From the NCBI GenBank assembly GCA_045615765.1, contig JAZLFM010000019.1, forward strand, positions 1 to 64,000: 64,000 nucleotides of DNA, in the 5' to 3' direction. Origin of the DNA: UBA1715 sp045615765 (GTDB lineage Bacteria > Bacteroidota > Bacteroidia > Bacteroidales > UBA1715). The first letter of the stretch is position 1. The number at the start of each line of letters is the position of its first letter. The notes below the pieces were generated by a model. The model was not told the DNA's origin. It saw only the letters and a list, made by a program, of their open reading frames with translations, and did no database searches. This document shows positions 8,517 through 21,700 of the stretch, piece by piece. A program made the translations under genes and the position numbers.

Positions 8517-9401
8517 ATGGCATTTACTGACGACATACAAAGACTTTTTAAGCAAGGAGATATCATCACAAAACTCCTTATTATAAATACTATAGCATTT
8601 ATTCTTCTCTGGATTATTGAAATAGTAGGATCCATATCACACACAAACATTTATTTTGCTGTACTTCAAAACATTGCAGTACCAACAGCGGTAACTTCAT
8701 TACTACGAAAGATATGGACTATAGCAACATTCTCTTTTTTTGACACCGCATTCTTTTCGTATTTCTGCAATATGATATTATTAAATTGGGCAGGAAGGAT
8801 TTTCTTGAATTTCATGAACGAGAAGAAGCTATTGGCGACTTATATTTTAGGTATATTAAGCGGATTATTGGTCTCGATTATCTTCTCAAACCTAACCACT
8901 ACTGACGGCGTTCTATTAGGTCCATCTGCAGCAGTACTTGCAATCATTACCGCTGCGGCTACATACGCTCCTAATTATAAAATATATTTACTGTTTTTTG
9001 GAGAAGTTTCTATCAAAGTTTTTGCTATCATCATTGCCGTATTTGAATGTTTACCATTATTGTCAACATTCGGACACTACAATCCGCAGCTACTTATCCC
9101 TACGATTTATGTACTTGGCGGTATTTTATATGGATTTTCGTGGGCTTATTTATTACGAAAGAATATTGACATTTCTCTTTGGTTATTACGAATCATAAAT
9201 AATTTTGAGCAATCAAAAAATATAAAAAAAGGGCCTTCGCTTCATACCAAAAGACATCGTGACGAAGAATATATTTCATACGAAGAAATTAGTTACGACG
9301 AAGACGAGATCAATACTATATTGGAGAAAATTTCAAAATCAGGATACGATAGTTTAACAAAAGAAGAAAAAGAAAAACTATTTAAACAAAACAAAAAATG
9401 A
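8517..9401 (+). CDS. Rhomboid-like membrane protein lacking the catalytic His
   Basis: This 294-residue protein has the hydrophobic profile of a rhomboid and keeps a Ser in GPSAAVLA (Ser137), matching GASGAVFG of the neighbour. The second half of the dyad is lost: the position of the His in AHLGG is Val199 in YVLGG. A long acidic, charged cytoplasmic tail follows the last membrane segment (Glu/Asp/Tyr repeats near residues 245-265). It is therefore probably a pseudoprotease that binds clients or the active rhomboid next door. An in-frame TTG at 8484 lies inside the upstream gene; the ATG at 8517, five bases after its stop, was chosen. Confidence 0.85.
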   Translation: MAFTDDIQRLFKQGDIITKLLIINTIAFILLWIIEIVGSISHTNIYFAVLQNIAVPTAVTSLLRKIWTIATFSFFDTAFFSYFCNMILLNWAGRIFLNFMNEKKLLATYILGILSGLLVSIIFSNLTTTDGVLLGPSAAVLAIITAAATYAPNYKIYLLFFGEVSIKVFAIIIAVFECLPLLSTFGHYNPQLLIPTIYVLGGILYGFSWAYLLRKNIDISLWLLRIINNFEQSKNIKKGPSLHTKRHRDEEYISYEEISYDEDEINTILEKISKSGYDSLTKEEKEKLFKQNKK

Positions 9402-10486
9402 GGCGATTTCTTAGGTGGTTTTATTTATTACTCAATGCTTTTGCCGTAATTGCATTGTTTTGTTGCTTATTTACAAGATTTGTAAATCCTGATACTTTTG
9501 CATTTTTTGAATTGTTTGGTCTGATATTCCCAATCATTTTTATCGCAAACATTGCAATATCTATTGTGTGGATAATGGCAAAAGACCACAAACACAATTT
9601 CTTATTTTCTTTTATTCCTCTACTACTAAGTTTACCTATAGCCGCTGGTTATTTTTCGGCAAAAGCACAAACAAACGAATTAAAGAAAGAGACTGAAATA
9701 AAAGTTGTATCCTACAACGTCAGAGATTTTTGTATAAATGGTTGGAAACAAAAAGCTGATATACAAGAAAAAATATTCAATTATTTAGAATCAGAAAATC
9801 CAGATATAATTTGTTTCCAAGAATTTAGCAACGACGATCAGGAGAAGTACAACATAATGCAACACATAAAAAAAGAACTTGGAATCAAACATTTCTATCA
9901 TAATCAAACATATACACTACCGCCACATTATTTTATGGGTAATCTTATTTGTAGTCGTTATCCTATCATAAATTGTGGAGATATGAAATTCCAAAAGACC
10001 GGAAATTCCGCTATTTGGGTTGATATAAAAAAAGGCAATGACACCATACGAATATACAATAGCCACTTGGAATCATATCGACTTTCAAAAGAAAACAAAG
10101 AACAAATTAGTGGTGAAAATGTCGAGACATACAAAGTAAAAAGATTACTACGAAAACTATATAATGCAATGAGAAAACGAGGTGTGCAAGCCGACGAAAT
10201 CGTAGAATCTATGCGACAATGTACACATCCTATCATTTCTTGTGGAGATTTCAACTCCCCTGTATGTTCTTACACTTACCAACACATTCTGCATTCCAAA
10301 GATTTCAAAGATGCATTTGTTGAATCTGGTTATGGAATTAGTTCTACTTTCGATTGGTGGCCACATCTACGCTTAGACTATATTCTTTTAGATCAAAACT
10401 ATAGTTGTAGAAATTACAAAAAAGGAACAGAGCAATTTTCTGACCACTATCCTATTTCTTGTCTTATTGACATAGAAAAGAAATAA
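9398..10486 (+). CDS. Membrane-anchored endonuclease/exonuclease/phosphatase family protein
   Basis: This 362-residue protein starts with three hydrophobic segments (about residues 10-100), followed by an EEP (DNase I-like) domain. Visible signatures are VVSYNVRDF, PDIICFQEF (catalytic Glu), SCGDFNSP (Asp-x-Asn) and the terminal SDHYPI (Asp-His). Family members cleave phosphodiesters in nucleic acids, lipids or small signalling molecules, so the substrate cannot be named. The membrane anchor suggests action at the inner membrane, with the catalytic domain on one face. The start overlaps the previous stop (ATGA), supporting translational coupling. Confidence 0.88.
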   Translation: MRRFLRWFYLLLNAFAVIALFCCLFTRFVNPDTFAFFELFGLIFPIIFIANIAISIVWIMAKDHKHNFLFSFIPLLLSLPIAAGYFSAKAQTNELKKETEIKVVSYNVRDFCINGWKQKADIQEKIFNYLESENPDIICFQEFSNDDQEKYNIMQHIKKELGIKHFYHNQTYTLPPHYFMGNLICSRYPIINCGDMKFQKTGNSAIWVDIKKGNDTIRIYNSHLESYRLSKENKEQISGENVETYKVKRLLRKLYNAMRKRGVQADEIVESMRQCTHPIISCGDFNSPVCSYTYQHILHSKDFKDAFVESGYGISSTFDWWPHLRLDYILLDQNYSCRNYKKGTEQFSDHYPISCLIDIEKK

Positions 10487-10542
10487 TAAAATTCCTCTAT
10501 TTCGATTTTATTCGTTTCTTTGTAGTCACAAAGTCGGCAGTA

Positions 10543-12519
10543 ATGGATTTTTCTCTAAACTCAAAATATAAACCTACAGGCGATCAGCCAGAAGCAATAA
10601 AACAACTTGCAGAAGGAGTTTTAGATGGAACTAAACATCAAGTTCTTCTAGGCGTTACAGGTTCAGGAAAAACATTTACTATTGCCAATGTAATAGAAAA
10701 AGTACAAAAGCCCACTCTTATTTTGAGTCATAACAAAACATTAGCGGCACAATTGTACAACGAATTCAAACAATTTTTTCCCGACAATGCGGTGGAATAC
10801 TTTGTGTCGTATTACGACTACTATCAGCCAGAAGCATATATTCCACAAACAAACACATACATCGAGAAAGACTTGGACATTAACGACGAATTGGAGAAAA
10901 TGCGCTTGAGCACCACAAACACTCTCCTTTCTGGTCGAAAAGATATAATAATTGTTTCATCGGTTTCTTGTATTTATGGTATGGGGAATCCGGTGAATTT
11001 CAATGAACGAGCCTTACATTTATCTATAGGTAAAAAGATTGCTCAAGATGTTCTACTTCGTGAATTGGTAGATAATTTATATTCACGAAACGAATTGGAA
11101 TTTCAACGGGGGACATTCCGCGTAAAAGGCGATAGTATCGATGTATGGGAAGCATCGCAAGACTATGCGACACATATTGAAATGTGGGACAATGAAATTG
11201 ACAGAATTGCCAATATTGACCCAGAAACAGGAAAAACAATCTGCGAGATTGACGAAACAATAATTTATCCTGCCAATTTGTTCATTACCAGTAAAGGCGG
11301 ATTTGAAAAAGCCATTCGCGATATTCAAGATGATTTGGTAAAACAAATCAGTTTTCTGGAAAGTATAGATAAACATTTAGAAGCACAACGACTACAAGAG
11401 CGTGTAGAATACGACCTTGAAATGATCAAGGAAATAGGCTATTGCTCTGGAATAGAAAACTACTCACGCTATTTTGACGGGAGAGCCGAAGGTGTTCGTC
11501 CATATTGCCTTTTCGACTACTTGCCTGAAGATTTTCTTTTAGTTATTGACGAAAGCCATGTAACGGTACCACAAATCCGCGGTATGCATGGTGGCGACCA
11601 TTCACGAAAGGTAAATCTAGTTGACAACGGATTCCGTCTTCCTGCTGCACTAGATAATCGACCACTTAATTTTGATGAGTTTGAGTCACTTTGCAACCAA
11701 GTAATTTACATTAGTGCGACACCGGCAGATTATGAATTACACAAATCTGAAGGAATTATTGCCGAACAAGTCATTCGTCCTACAGGTCTTCTTGACCCAG
11801 AAATAGAAATTAGACCGACAGAAAATCAAATCGACGACCTTATCGAAGAAATAGCAAAACGAACCGAAGCAAACGAGCGTACATTGGTAACAACACTTAC
11901 CAAACGTATGGCCGAAGAATTGCAACGCTATCTAACTCGTTTAGGAATACGAAGCGCTTATATCCACAGCGATGTCGATACATTGGAACGAATAGAAATA
12001 TTGGAAAATTTACGAGCAGGAACATTTGATGTACTTGTCGGGGTAAACCTACTTCGTGAAGGTTTGGATTTACCTGAAGTTTCGCTAGTAGCAATTCTTG
12101 ACGCCGACAAAGAAGGCTTCCTTCGTTGCGAGCGTTCATTAACACAAACCGCAGGTCGTGCCGCTAGAAATGTACATGGTCATGTGATAATGTATGCAGA
12201 CAAAATTACAGAAAGCATGCAACGAACCATAGATGAGACAAACAGACGACGCGAGAAACAAATTCGTTACAATACAGAACATAATATTACCCCACAACCT
12301 ATAGTAAAAAACACTGACAGTTCGCTAAAGAAGAAAGACGAACCAGAAATGCTTACCAATGTCGCCGCCGATCCAATTGTGAAATTTATGAGCAAAGACG
12401 GTATAAAGGAACTTATTGCAAAGACAAAGAAAGAAATGGAAGCTGCAGCAAAAGATATGGACTTTGTTACTGCCGCACGATTACGAGACGAAATGTTCGA
12501 CCTGCAGAAATTACTATAA
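10543..12519 (+). CDS. uvrB: Excinuclease ABC subunit B
   Basis: This 658-residue protein matches UvrB throughout: Walker A GVTGSGKT (about residue 38), the beta-hairpin YVSYYDYYQPEAY that inserts between strands, helicase motifs DESHVTVPQ and GRAARN, and a C-terminal UVR domain (last about 40 residues) that contacts UvrC. UvrB verifies damage delivered by UvrA and positions UvrC for dual incision. It is 56 nt downstream of the EEP gene and may have its own promoter: a TTTCTTTG sequence at 10515-10522 is a weak -7 candidate. Length is normal for the family. Confidence 0.98.
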   Translation: MDFSLNSKYKPTGDQPEAIKQLAEGVLDGTKHQVLLGVTGSGKTFTIANVIEKVQKPTLILSHNKTLAAQLYNEFKQFFPDNAVEYFVSYYDYYQPEAYIPQTNTYIEKDLDINDELEKMRLSTTNTLLSGRKDIIIVSSVSCIYGMGNPVNFNERALHLSIGKKIAQDVLLRELVDNLYSRNELEFQRGTFRVKGDSIDVWEASQDYATHIEMWDNEIDRIANIDPETGKTICEIDETIIYPANLFITSKGGFEKAIRDIQDDLVKQISFLESIDKHLEAQRLQERVEYDLEMIKEIGYCSGIENYSRYFDGRAEGVRPYCLFDYLPEDFLLVIDESHVTVPQIRGMHGGDHSRKVNLVDNGFRLPAALDNRPLNFDEFESLCNQVIYISATPADYELHKSEGIIAEQVIRPTGLLDPEIEIRPTENQIDDLIEEIAKRTEANERTLVTTLTKRMAEELQRYLTRLGIRSAYIHSDVDTLERIEILENLRAGTFDVLVGVNLLREGLDLPEVSLVAILDADKEGFLRCERSLTQTAGRAARNVHGHVIMYADKITESMQRTIDETNRRREKQIRYNTEHNITPQPIVKNTDSSLKKKDEPEMLTNVAADPIVKFMSKDGIKELIAKTKKEMEAAAKDMDFVTAARLRDEMFDLQKLL

Positions 12520-12707
12520 AAGAGACATTCAAATCAAATGTTTCCCTCTCACTAATCAATTGATTCAAAATATAATATCATAAACAACAATACTACAAGC
12601 GTACCGATGATACTTGTTGCTATAGATATTTTTCCCACTTTAACACATAAAAAATAAAACTAGAAAAATAGATTATTGATGCTACTAATATTATCATTTT
12701 CTAAGAT

Positions 12708-15700
12708 TTATCGTATTAAACTCACACTACCAAATTTTGCTTTCTTACCATTTCCTACATCAAATCCTTCCCACACTTGTCCATCAAGGAATGTTGCCTC
12801 CATTTTCCAAATATAGACGCCAGATTGCATTATTTTACCATCATATTTTCCATCCCAACTACCAACAAACATACCATCTTCTACAGCATCGGAATACCAT
12901 ATCAAATTACCCCATTTATCATAAACAGAGACTTCGCAAGTTTTTAAGTTAAAGCCTTTAGGTTGGAATGTTCGAACGCTATGTGCCGGATTTGTAGGAG
13001 AAAACGCCGTCGGCATATACAATGAAGTGGCAATATTTACAAACACACATTCTGTATATACATCTTTACATCCAAAACTATTTTTTACCGTTAAAATCGG
13101 ACAATTATAGCCATATTCATACCCTTCTTCAAGAATAGCGATATTGCGTTTTTCGTACGGAACTTCAACATCTATATTTTTCTCATTTTCACCTATATGT
13201 CCAAAATTCCAAAACAATGTATATGGAATATTCTCCCCTACTTTTTCTCCTAATTCATTAACCGTCCACAAAGAATCTTGCATAGAACTATCACGCAATT
13301 CTATCTTGTTTGATGCACCTGGTAACGACCAATTAAAATGTGCTTTCGGACTTGGTGCGATATGTACTATCAATGTATCAACCCCCTCACATCCTGCCCA
13401 AGTTTGTTCAAATACAGTAAGTGTGTCTATACCATCGTTAATCCAATCTATATAACGAACAGAACTTGACAATTGGTCTTTTGAATAATTTAAGTTATCG
13501 CCTGTAACATTCCAATAATATGTACTATTTTCTGTATATTGAGTATAATATTGTTCCGTTGCTCCAACGCACACAGAATCTGCTCCAAACAATTTTGTTT
13601 TTGCCGCTGGAGCTACCGTTAACGAAACGGTATCGTGCAAACTCTCACAACCAAGATTTTTTTCAATGTCATAATAATCAATATCATACACTTCAAATTG
13701 ATACAAACCAACATTCAAATCTTTATCTTCGAATTTATACCGTGAACCCGAGCAAAATTCTGGCGATGTACCCGACAAACTTTTCCAGGTCATATTTGTA
13801 CTTCCCAAAGCACGCAAATCATCAATATTTGTCCCCTGACAAATAACCGAAGAGAACACTATCGGTGTACGCGCACGCTTCTTTACCGTATAAGAAATTT
13901 CTTGACTTTCGCTACTACAATAAACATTATCATATTTATAGCGATAATAAGCAGAAATCGTATATGTTCCCACCTCGTTTATCATATCATTAGGTTGAAT
14001 AAAATGTTCTGCATTATCAACATATGCTTTGGACTTTCTACCAAGAGAAACTGTCCAACCCATATATGAATTTTCTGTAATCTCTGGTTCAAAATTTGAA
14101 GCTTGAATGACTGCAACCGAATCATACACACACAATGTTATATCATCACCTATCGAGAATGTTGGTTGCGGAATAACTCGAAGCGTAACAGGAACGATAT
14201 CGCTTACACAAGTATTTTGAGTTCTTTGTACATAATATGTCATAGAACCTATTACACTCGACAAATCTGGTACATAAGTTTTACCTGTATTTAAGCGAAT
14301 TGTGGCACTTGCATCAGCATACCAAATATCTATATCCACATTTGAAGACAATGCAGGAACCACAGTATCGCCGGCACACATACTTGCACCTTTTACAATT
14401 GGATTTGCAGGTTTTGCATTAACTGTAAAACTTACCTTTGCTTGTGGTCCTTCGCAACCTTCAACTGTTTGTGTTGCATAAAATCTATGAGTTGTAACAC
14501 TCATATCGGTAGTTTGATATAAATCACCCGTACCAATTTCGCTATTCATATCCGATGCATACCAACGAATATTTTGACCAATTGCACGCAATTGTGGAGC
14601 AGAATCGTATTCACACAAATTTGATTGTGGCACCATAGTCGGTGCGCTTGGCAATGGTTTTATCGTATATGTAGCCACAGCAGCAGGTCCTTCGCAACCA
14701 TTAACTACTTGTGTTGCATAATACGAATAATTTCCCACTAGTATTTCCTTAGACTGGAAGCCACGGCTGCCACGTAGTAATTCTTTTGTGGATGATTTGT
14801 CAGCATACCAAACAATAGTAGCATCAGCTTCTCCTACAGCAGAAATTGCTGTTGCCGATTCACCATAACAAATTTCGTTATCAGTAGTTTGCGGAGCATC
14901 TGGTATAGGTTTCACAACAAATGTTGCTTCAACTGGATTGCTATAACAACCATCAAACAACTGCATTGCCCAAATTGAGTGAGTTCCTTCATCTCTCATT
15001 GAAGACATATATGTTTTTCCCGTTCCGGTTTCTATAGTTTTTGGACTTCCATCATTTCCCGGATCTTCCTCGAACCAATATGTCGTACCTTGACTTGCCT
15101 GTGACATAAACAATGGATTTTCCTTTCCATAACAAACAGAAGTTATCGCGTCTTTTGCTCCAATAATAGGAGCTGCAACATCTTTCATAGTTATTGCAAC
15201 TAACTTACGAGGTCCTTCACAACCAACAGGATCAATATTTCCATTATATTCTGACACCCAATAATGATATTCACCAGCAGTTGTAACAGAAGGTGTATAA
15301 GTACCATCAGCACTTTCTTTCAATAAAGAGCCATTCTTTTCTGCATCATAAAAACGAAATACCGAACCACTTGGTCGTATATCCGTCCAAGTGCCTCCTG
15401 TTGCGACTAACATCGGAGCTCCATCGTATAAACAAGCCGATTCGTCAGAGATTACAACTGAAGGAATTGGGCAATCTATAATACGAACAAGAGCTTCAGA
15501 TCTTTCACTAAAACATCCAGATTTTTCTTGCGCCGCAAAATATGTTTTACCATCTATTGCAACATTTCCTTTATCACCTGTAACCCAAGACGTACCTGTT
15601 CCAAGCTCACTGCCACCTATCAAGTTTGCAAACCAATGAATTGTCGTACCACCTTGTAATTCAGCAGCAACTACAGCATCTTTATTTTGTGTTGTCATCG

Positions 15701-18700
15701 TAAAATGACCTGTTGTATTCGGGGCAGGCAAATATATCACGTCTATAGTTCTATTTGCTTGATTTTCACAACCTTTCCCATCTATATAAGAATAAGAGAT
15801 TGTATATGTATCGCTTATTTCTCCATTCTTTTTTGGAGAAAATACACCACTTTGGCTGATAGCATCAGCATCAGCTGTGACAGCCCATAAACCGCTACCT
15901 TTACCATTTGTACCATAGTCAACAGAAACAACAATTTCTTCTGCATCAGATGCATAACAAACAATAGATGAACTTTCTGCAAATGTTATTGCTGGCAGAT
16001 TCAACACTGTTGTAGAAACAAGCGCTGGCGCACTTTCACAAGCTTCTCCACTCGTTGATTCTATCGCTGTATAGCTTACATAATAGTTTGTTGTTCCTAC
16101 CGAGGTTGTCGTTGTTTGCGCATAACTATTTGTAGTAGAAGACAATGGATTCTTATTGGCATCATACCACTTCCATTCTAATGGTGTTGCATTTGCTGGA
16201 GCCGTTGCAATCATTTCCGACGCAGTCAAGTCCTTACAAACCTCAACATTCATTACCGAAGGGGCTGTCCAAGGACAATCAACAATTTCTACTGTTTGAA
16301 GAACTTTTTCACTTTCACAACCACGAACAACTTGTGATACATAATATGATGTACTCACAACTGCCGTTCCATCAATTCCCGGTTGCCAAGGATTATCCGT
16401 TGCTAATTTTTGACTTTTATTAGAATTATACCACTGTACGATTGCTGAAGGTTCTATATTTTCAGCCAAAAGTTCTACTGCTACCGGATGAGATATTATT
16501 CCTGTAAACGGAGTTGTTGTCGGTTCTTCTGCATATTCAATATCAAACACTTGACTATTTGAATTCGTACAACTATTATTATCTGTATAAGAATAAGTTA
16601 CCATATAAGTTCCATCTTGTTTTCCATTTTCAGAAGTATTAATTTCACCCGAACTAGAAATGGAACCTTCTGAAACAGTCCAAATGCCGCCAGATATTGA
16701 CGATGCTGGTTTACCATTTACAGTTGCTTCCATCATATAGGCTCCTGTCGAATAACATAACACACCTGGATCTGTAATTGTAATTTCTGGTAATGGATTT
16801 ACAATTATTTTTGCTTCGGCATAAGCGCCCCAGCAAGTATTTCCTGCTGCATCAAGTCCATCCTGACGAACCTTAAACGTATATGTTCCAGCCTTTGATG
16901 TATATCCAGAAAGACTTGCTACAGATACTGTTTCCGTTGTTGCTACAACTGTATTTGTACTATCTATCCATTCATAACTTGGAGTTCCTGTTCCATTTGC
17001 CGCAAGTGACGGAAGTGCATCACCTTCACAAATAGAAATAGACTCAGGCATAGGTGTCGGCGTTGGACATTCAACAATTTGATATTCCGAATTTGCAATT
17101 GGACTAACGCATCCGTTCAATTGTTGAGTAACAGCAAACGAATAAGAACCAACCGATTGTATTTCTGTTGGATATAAATCTATAGGACTTGTAGTTGCGA
17201 ATTCTACATTATCTGCATTTTTCACACTCAACGTTGCACCTATTCCATCAGCATATTCTATTTCCATTGCAGGAAGGCTTGCTATACTGCCAATGCTCCA
17301 TAATTGTGGAGTACCTATTCCTGTTCCTGTAGGAGCAAGTACATTCGTTACCGTAACATCTTTCGTAGCAATATTCACACACGAAGCAACTACATCAGTA
17401 CCCGAGCCCCACGGCACGGTTGTAGTTAAAGTAAGAGTTGTCGTTGTTGTACCTGTATGTGATGCATCAAATTGCGGAGTCCACATATTTCCAACGACAC
17501 CACTACCTGTCAAAACCGATCCTGTTCCTGGCGAATATGTTACTTGTTTTGGTTCATCACCACCACATACAATTCCAAGATCATCAATATGTGGATTAGG
17601 TAAGGCATGTACCTCTACTACAACAGCTGTAGCCGGAGAGAAACATTCAGTTCCTATTGTTCCATCATATTCTGAAGCATACATTGTATATGTACCTGCA
17701 GATTTTCCGGCCAAAGAGAATGTATAAGAAGGTCCTGTTCCTTGCGGATTTCCTGCCGCAAGATTTGCAACCGTTCCTGAAGGAATATCGTTTCGCTCTG
17801 CAAACCAACCTATATTTGCTTCATCAATATGAGTAGAAACAGCTTGTATTTCTATTGATTCATCTCCTTCACAAGCATGATATTTTACGGCAATTGGTGC
17901 TTGCACAGAACAATCCGTAATCGTTAAAGTTGCTTCTGCAGGAACAGACTGACAACCATTTTTTGTCTGCGTTGCATAAGCAAGATACGTTCCCACTTTC
18001 ATGTGTCCATCTTCTTCCATATACGTAGGTTGAAACGTACTATTTTCCAAAACGACAGACGAAGTAGTATCATTGAGTGCATACCATTTTATTTTTTCAC
18101 CTGTAGCTTCTAAAGCAGGAACCTGAGTTTGATTCGATACATTCAATTTTGATTCACTTTTTGAAACAACAGTTGGTGCATCAGTATGATTTACTGTTAT
18201 TTGAAAAGAAACCGGTTCTGCACTACAACGTGTTGCTTCATCAACATAAGAATATGTAAGATTATAAGGACCACCTGCCGTTGCTGTTTTGGGAGAAAAC
18301 AAAGAACCATTCACTCCTGTTCCTGCCCAAGTTCCTTTTGAAGAAGTTACTCCATCTATAGTTACTTGCAATGGCATATTTGAAGCATAATCACATATTG
18401 AAGTTGAATTCATAGAGACATCAGCAACAGGACGAGCAATCACCTCAATCGAAAGTTCCGCAGTACCACGACAAGAATGTTCATCGGTATAAATCATTGT
18501 AATTGTATGTGTCCCTACGGTCTGATCTTCAGGCAAAAACGCACCTGTAGCAGAGTTCAGATTTTGCAGAGATTGACTTGCATACAAAAGTGTTCCTAAA
18601 TTTGTTGTACCAGTAGCCGTTATAGTAACCTCATCACTATTAGAACCACCTTGACAAGGTTTATTGTTACTAGCCTTGATAGCCACAGAAGGCATTTCAA

Positions 18701-21700
18701 AAACAACAGCTTGTGTACTTACCACATCAGCCTCACAACCTTTGTCACTAATAAAACTATATTCTATAGTATGTGAACCTGCACCCAATCCTTTTGGCGT
18801 TACCGTTGTGGTTGTTTCTGTCGCTTTTGTCGCACCATTCCAAGTACCTGTTCCTTGCGTTCCTACTGGAGTCACTGTCGCTGTAATTGTTTGTACATCG
18901 GTAACACTTTCACATTGAGGAACAAAAGAGCTCAAAGAAACTGATGGAATCGGATTTATGGTTATTGCAGAATTTGCCGTCGCCGAGCAATTATGTTCAT
19001 CTACAACAGAAACAGCAATTGTATAATTACCATTTACAGCCGTCGCCAAGAATGTTGGCGTAGCCAATGTTGTTGAATTCAAATAATTAGTCGGAGAACA
19101 AGTCCACGATTGCGACTTATAAGAATCATTTAATGACAACGAAATCGGTTGACCTTCGCATTCTTCTGGTTTGGAAAGCGTTATAACTGGAGTTGGTAAT
19201 GAATGAATCGTCACAACCATAGACGCTTTTTCACTTGTACAACCTTGTTCCGTCTGGGTTACAAAATATGTTTGACTGCCAACTGTTGCCGTTGACGGAG
19301 TCGGCGCTTCTGACAATTTAGTTCCATCCGCATCATACCAAGTAAGAGTACCTGACGCCGTAGCAGACAATGGTGCAACACCCGATGTATTTTTACAATA
19401 TTCTACTGGCGCTACCGTTGGAGCAACAGGAATTGCATACACCGTTACCGTAGTTGATTGACTTGTACTTTCACAACCTTTAGCACTTGTATAGACATAC
19501 GAAATCGAATTATCGCCTACTGTTGTAGCCGTATAAGTCGCTGTTGTTTCAGTATTTTTCGAAGCGCCTGTCCAAACACCTGTACCACCAGTTTCACTTG
19601 GAGTTGCTGTTATTGTTGTCGATTCCAATTCACATAATTCTGTCTCTGTTGCAGCAAGAGTTACTGTTGGTGTTGGGTTTACAGTAATTGTAGCAGAAGC
19701 GTTTCCTTTACATCCTTTTGCATCCTCCACCGCAACTGAAATCACATAGTCTTGTACTGTTGTTTCATTTTTTGCAGTAAATGTTGGTGCTGACAAAGCA
19801 ACATTATTCAACAAAGCAGCGGCAGTTCCAGACCAAACAATAGAAGTATATGAACTTGCTTGAGGCAAACTAATCTTTGTTGATTCCGACTCACATAAAT
19901 CAGCATCATCCACAGAAATTGTTGGAGATAAATTGGAGTTTACAACAACAGACAATACACTTCTATCACTTTCACATCCGTACAATGTCTGGCTTACATA
20001 ATAGTTTGTAGTTGCAGCAACTGCCGTATTCGTCTTTGGTGCCGCTCCCGCTGTACCACCAGTAGCAGAAGTTCCATACCAATTTAAAGTAGCCCCTGTA
20101 AGTGCCACAGCCGTAAGCGTTTCAACTGCATCATCAATACAAAAAGACAAATCTTTTACTATTGGAGCTATCGGTTTTGAATTTAAAGTTACTGTTGCTG
20201 TTTTATCTACAGCCTTACAACCTGCCGCACTTTCATAAGAAAGCGTCACCGTTTTTGTTTCTTGACTTGTCACACCATCATTTTCAACAATAGCTGTCAA
20301 TCCTGTTCCTATTGCATTTTTCCAAGTAAAAGTTCCTGTTGCATCATCACTAACTGTTGCTGTAAGATTCGCAACCTCAGACGGACAAATAGCACTTTTA
20401 TCAGACTCAAGTGTGAGAATTGTTGGCAAGTCATTTATTTTGACCGAAGTTGTCGCATTGGCTTCACACCCATTTAACGAAACAGTAACCGTATAATCCC
20501 CTGTCAATGCTGTTGTAGAAGATGTCAATGTTGGACTTACCACCGAAGAAGTATAGGAATTTGGGCCAGACCAAGAATACGCTACACCTGTCGTAGCACA
20601 AGTTGCTTGCAAAGACAGAGGTTCGCCAGCACAAACCGGGCCATCATTTGTGACAGATACCGTTGGTTGTTCTTTTATAGTAATCGTTGTTGTACTAGCT
20701 ATTCCAGCCGCTTTTGCCTGGCAATACGCATCGCTTAATGCAGAAACTTTATATGAATATTCTCCAACTGCAGTTGGAACAGGAGCAGTAAAACTAGTCT
20801 CTGTTATAGTTTTCGTAACAGAGTTTTTCCCATCCGTATAAGAGAATTCAAATGGGTGCGTTCCTGTAAATGTAAAACTTGCAGCAGAAACAGTTTCACC
20901 ATCACAATAATCATCTCCACCGGTTATAGCAACTGTTGGATTTTCCGCCTCTGTTATTTCTATTTCAGCTGTTTTCCAACATTTTTCCAATGTTGGATTT
21001 TCCACATCATACACTTTTACAGTATAAGTACCCGCTTCATTTGCAGAATATACCGCTTGATCTGTTGTTTTTGGATATCCAGAAAGCAAGACACCATCTT
21101 TATACCATTCTTGAGCAAACTGCGTTGCCGAGAGTTGCTTTGTTGGTGTTAATGTTGCAGCTTCTCCCGGACATAAAACATTATCTGCATCGGAACTTAC
21201 AATAGTTATATCACTTGGAGCTTCACAAGTAACACCTTTACAGAAAAATCCAACAGAGTTCGTAATAAAATATACAGAACAAGGACTTGTCGGTTTACCA
21301 TTTGCTGCAACCTGCTGCGCAACAGCTTTTGTTTCACCAAAAACCACACGATACAATGTTTCACCATCTTCCAAATCTTCACAATAATGATTTCGAGTTG
21401 ATTCCGGTATTGTCTGCCAAGTTACGCCATCACGAGACATTTGCCACACATATCCATAATTCGGGAACTGCGAAGCCCAATCTTCCAAGCCATCAACAGT
21501 AGCCAAATGTGGCGGAGTAACCTCACAATCAAAACCACTTACATACTTCAAAGCAGGATCATTATCTACAAATAAATTTGCCTGTGGAACCGTTTCCTGA
21601 CAAATCGAGACACGAAAATCATCGAATGCCACAGGAACATTCGAATTTGCATTTCCTTGATACACAACCTGAATAGTCACATCTCCCGTATAGTCAAACG

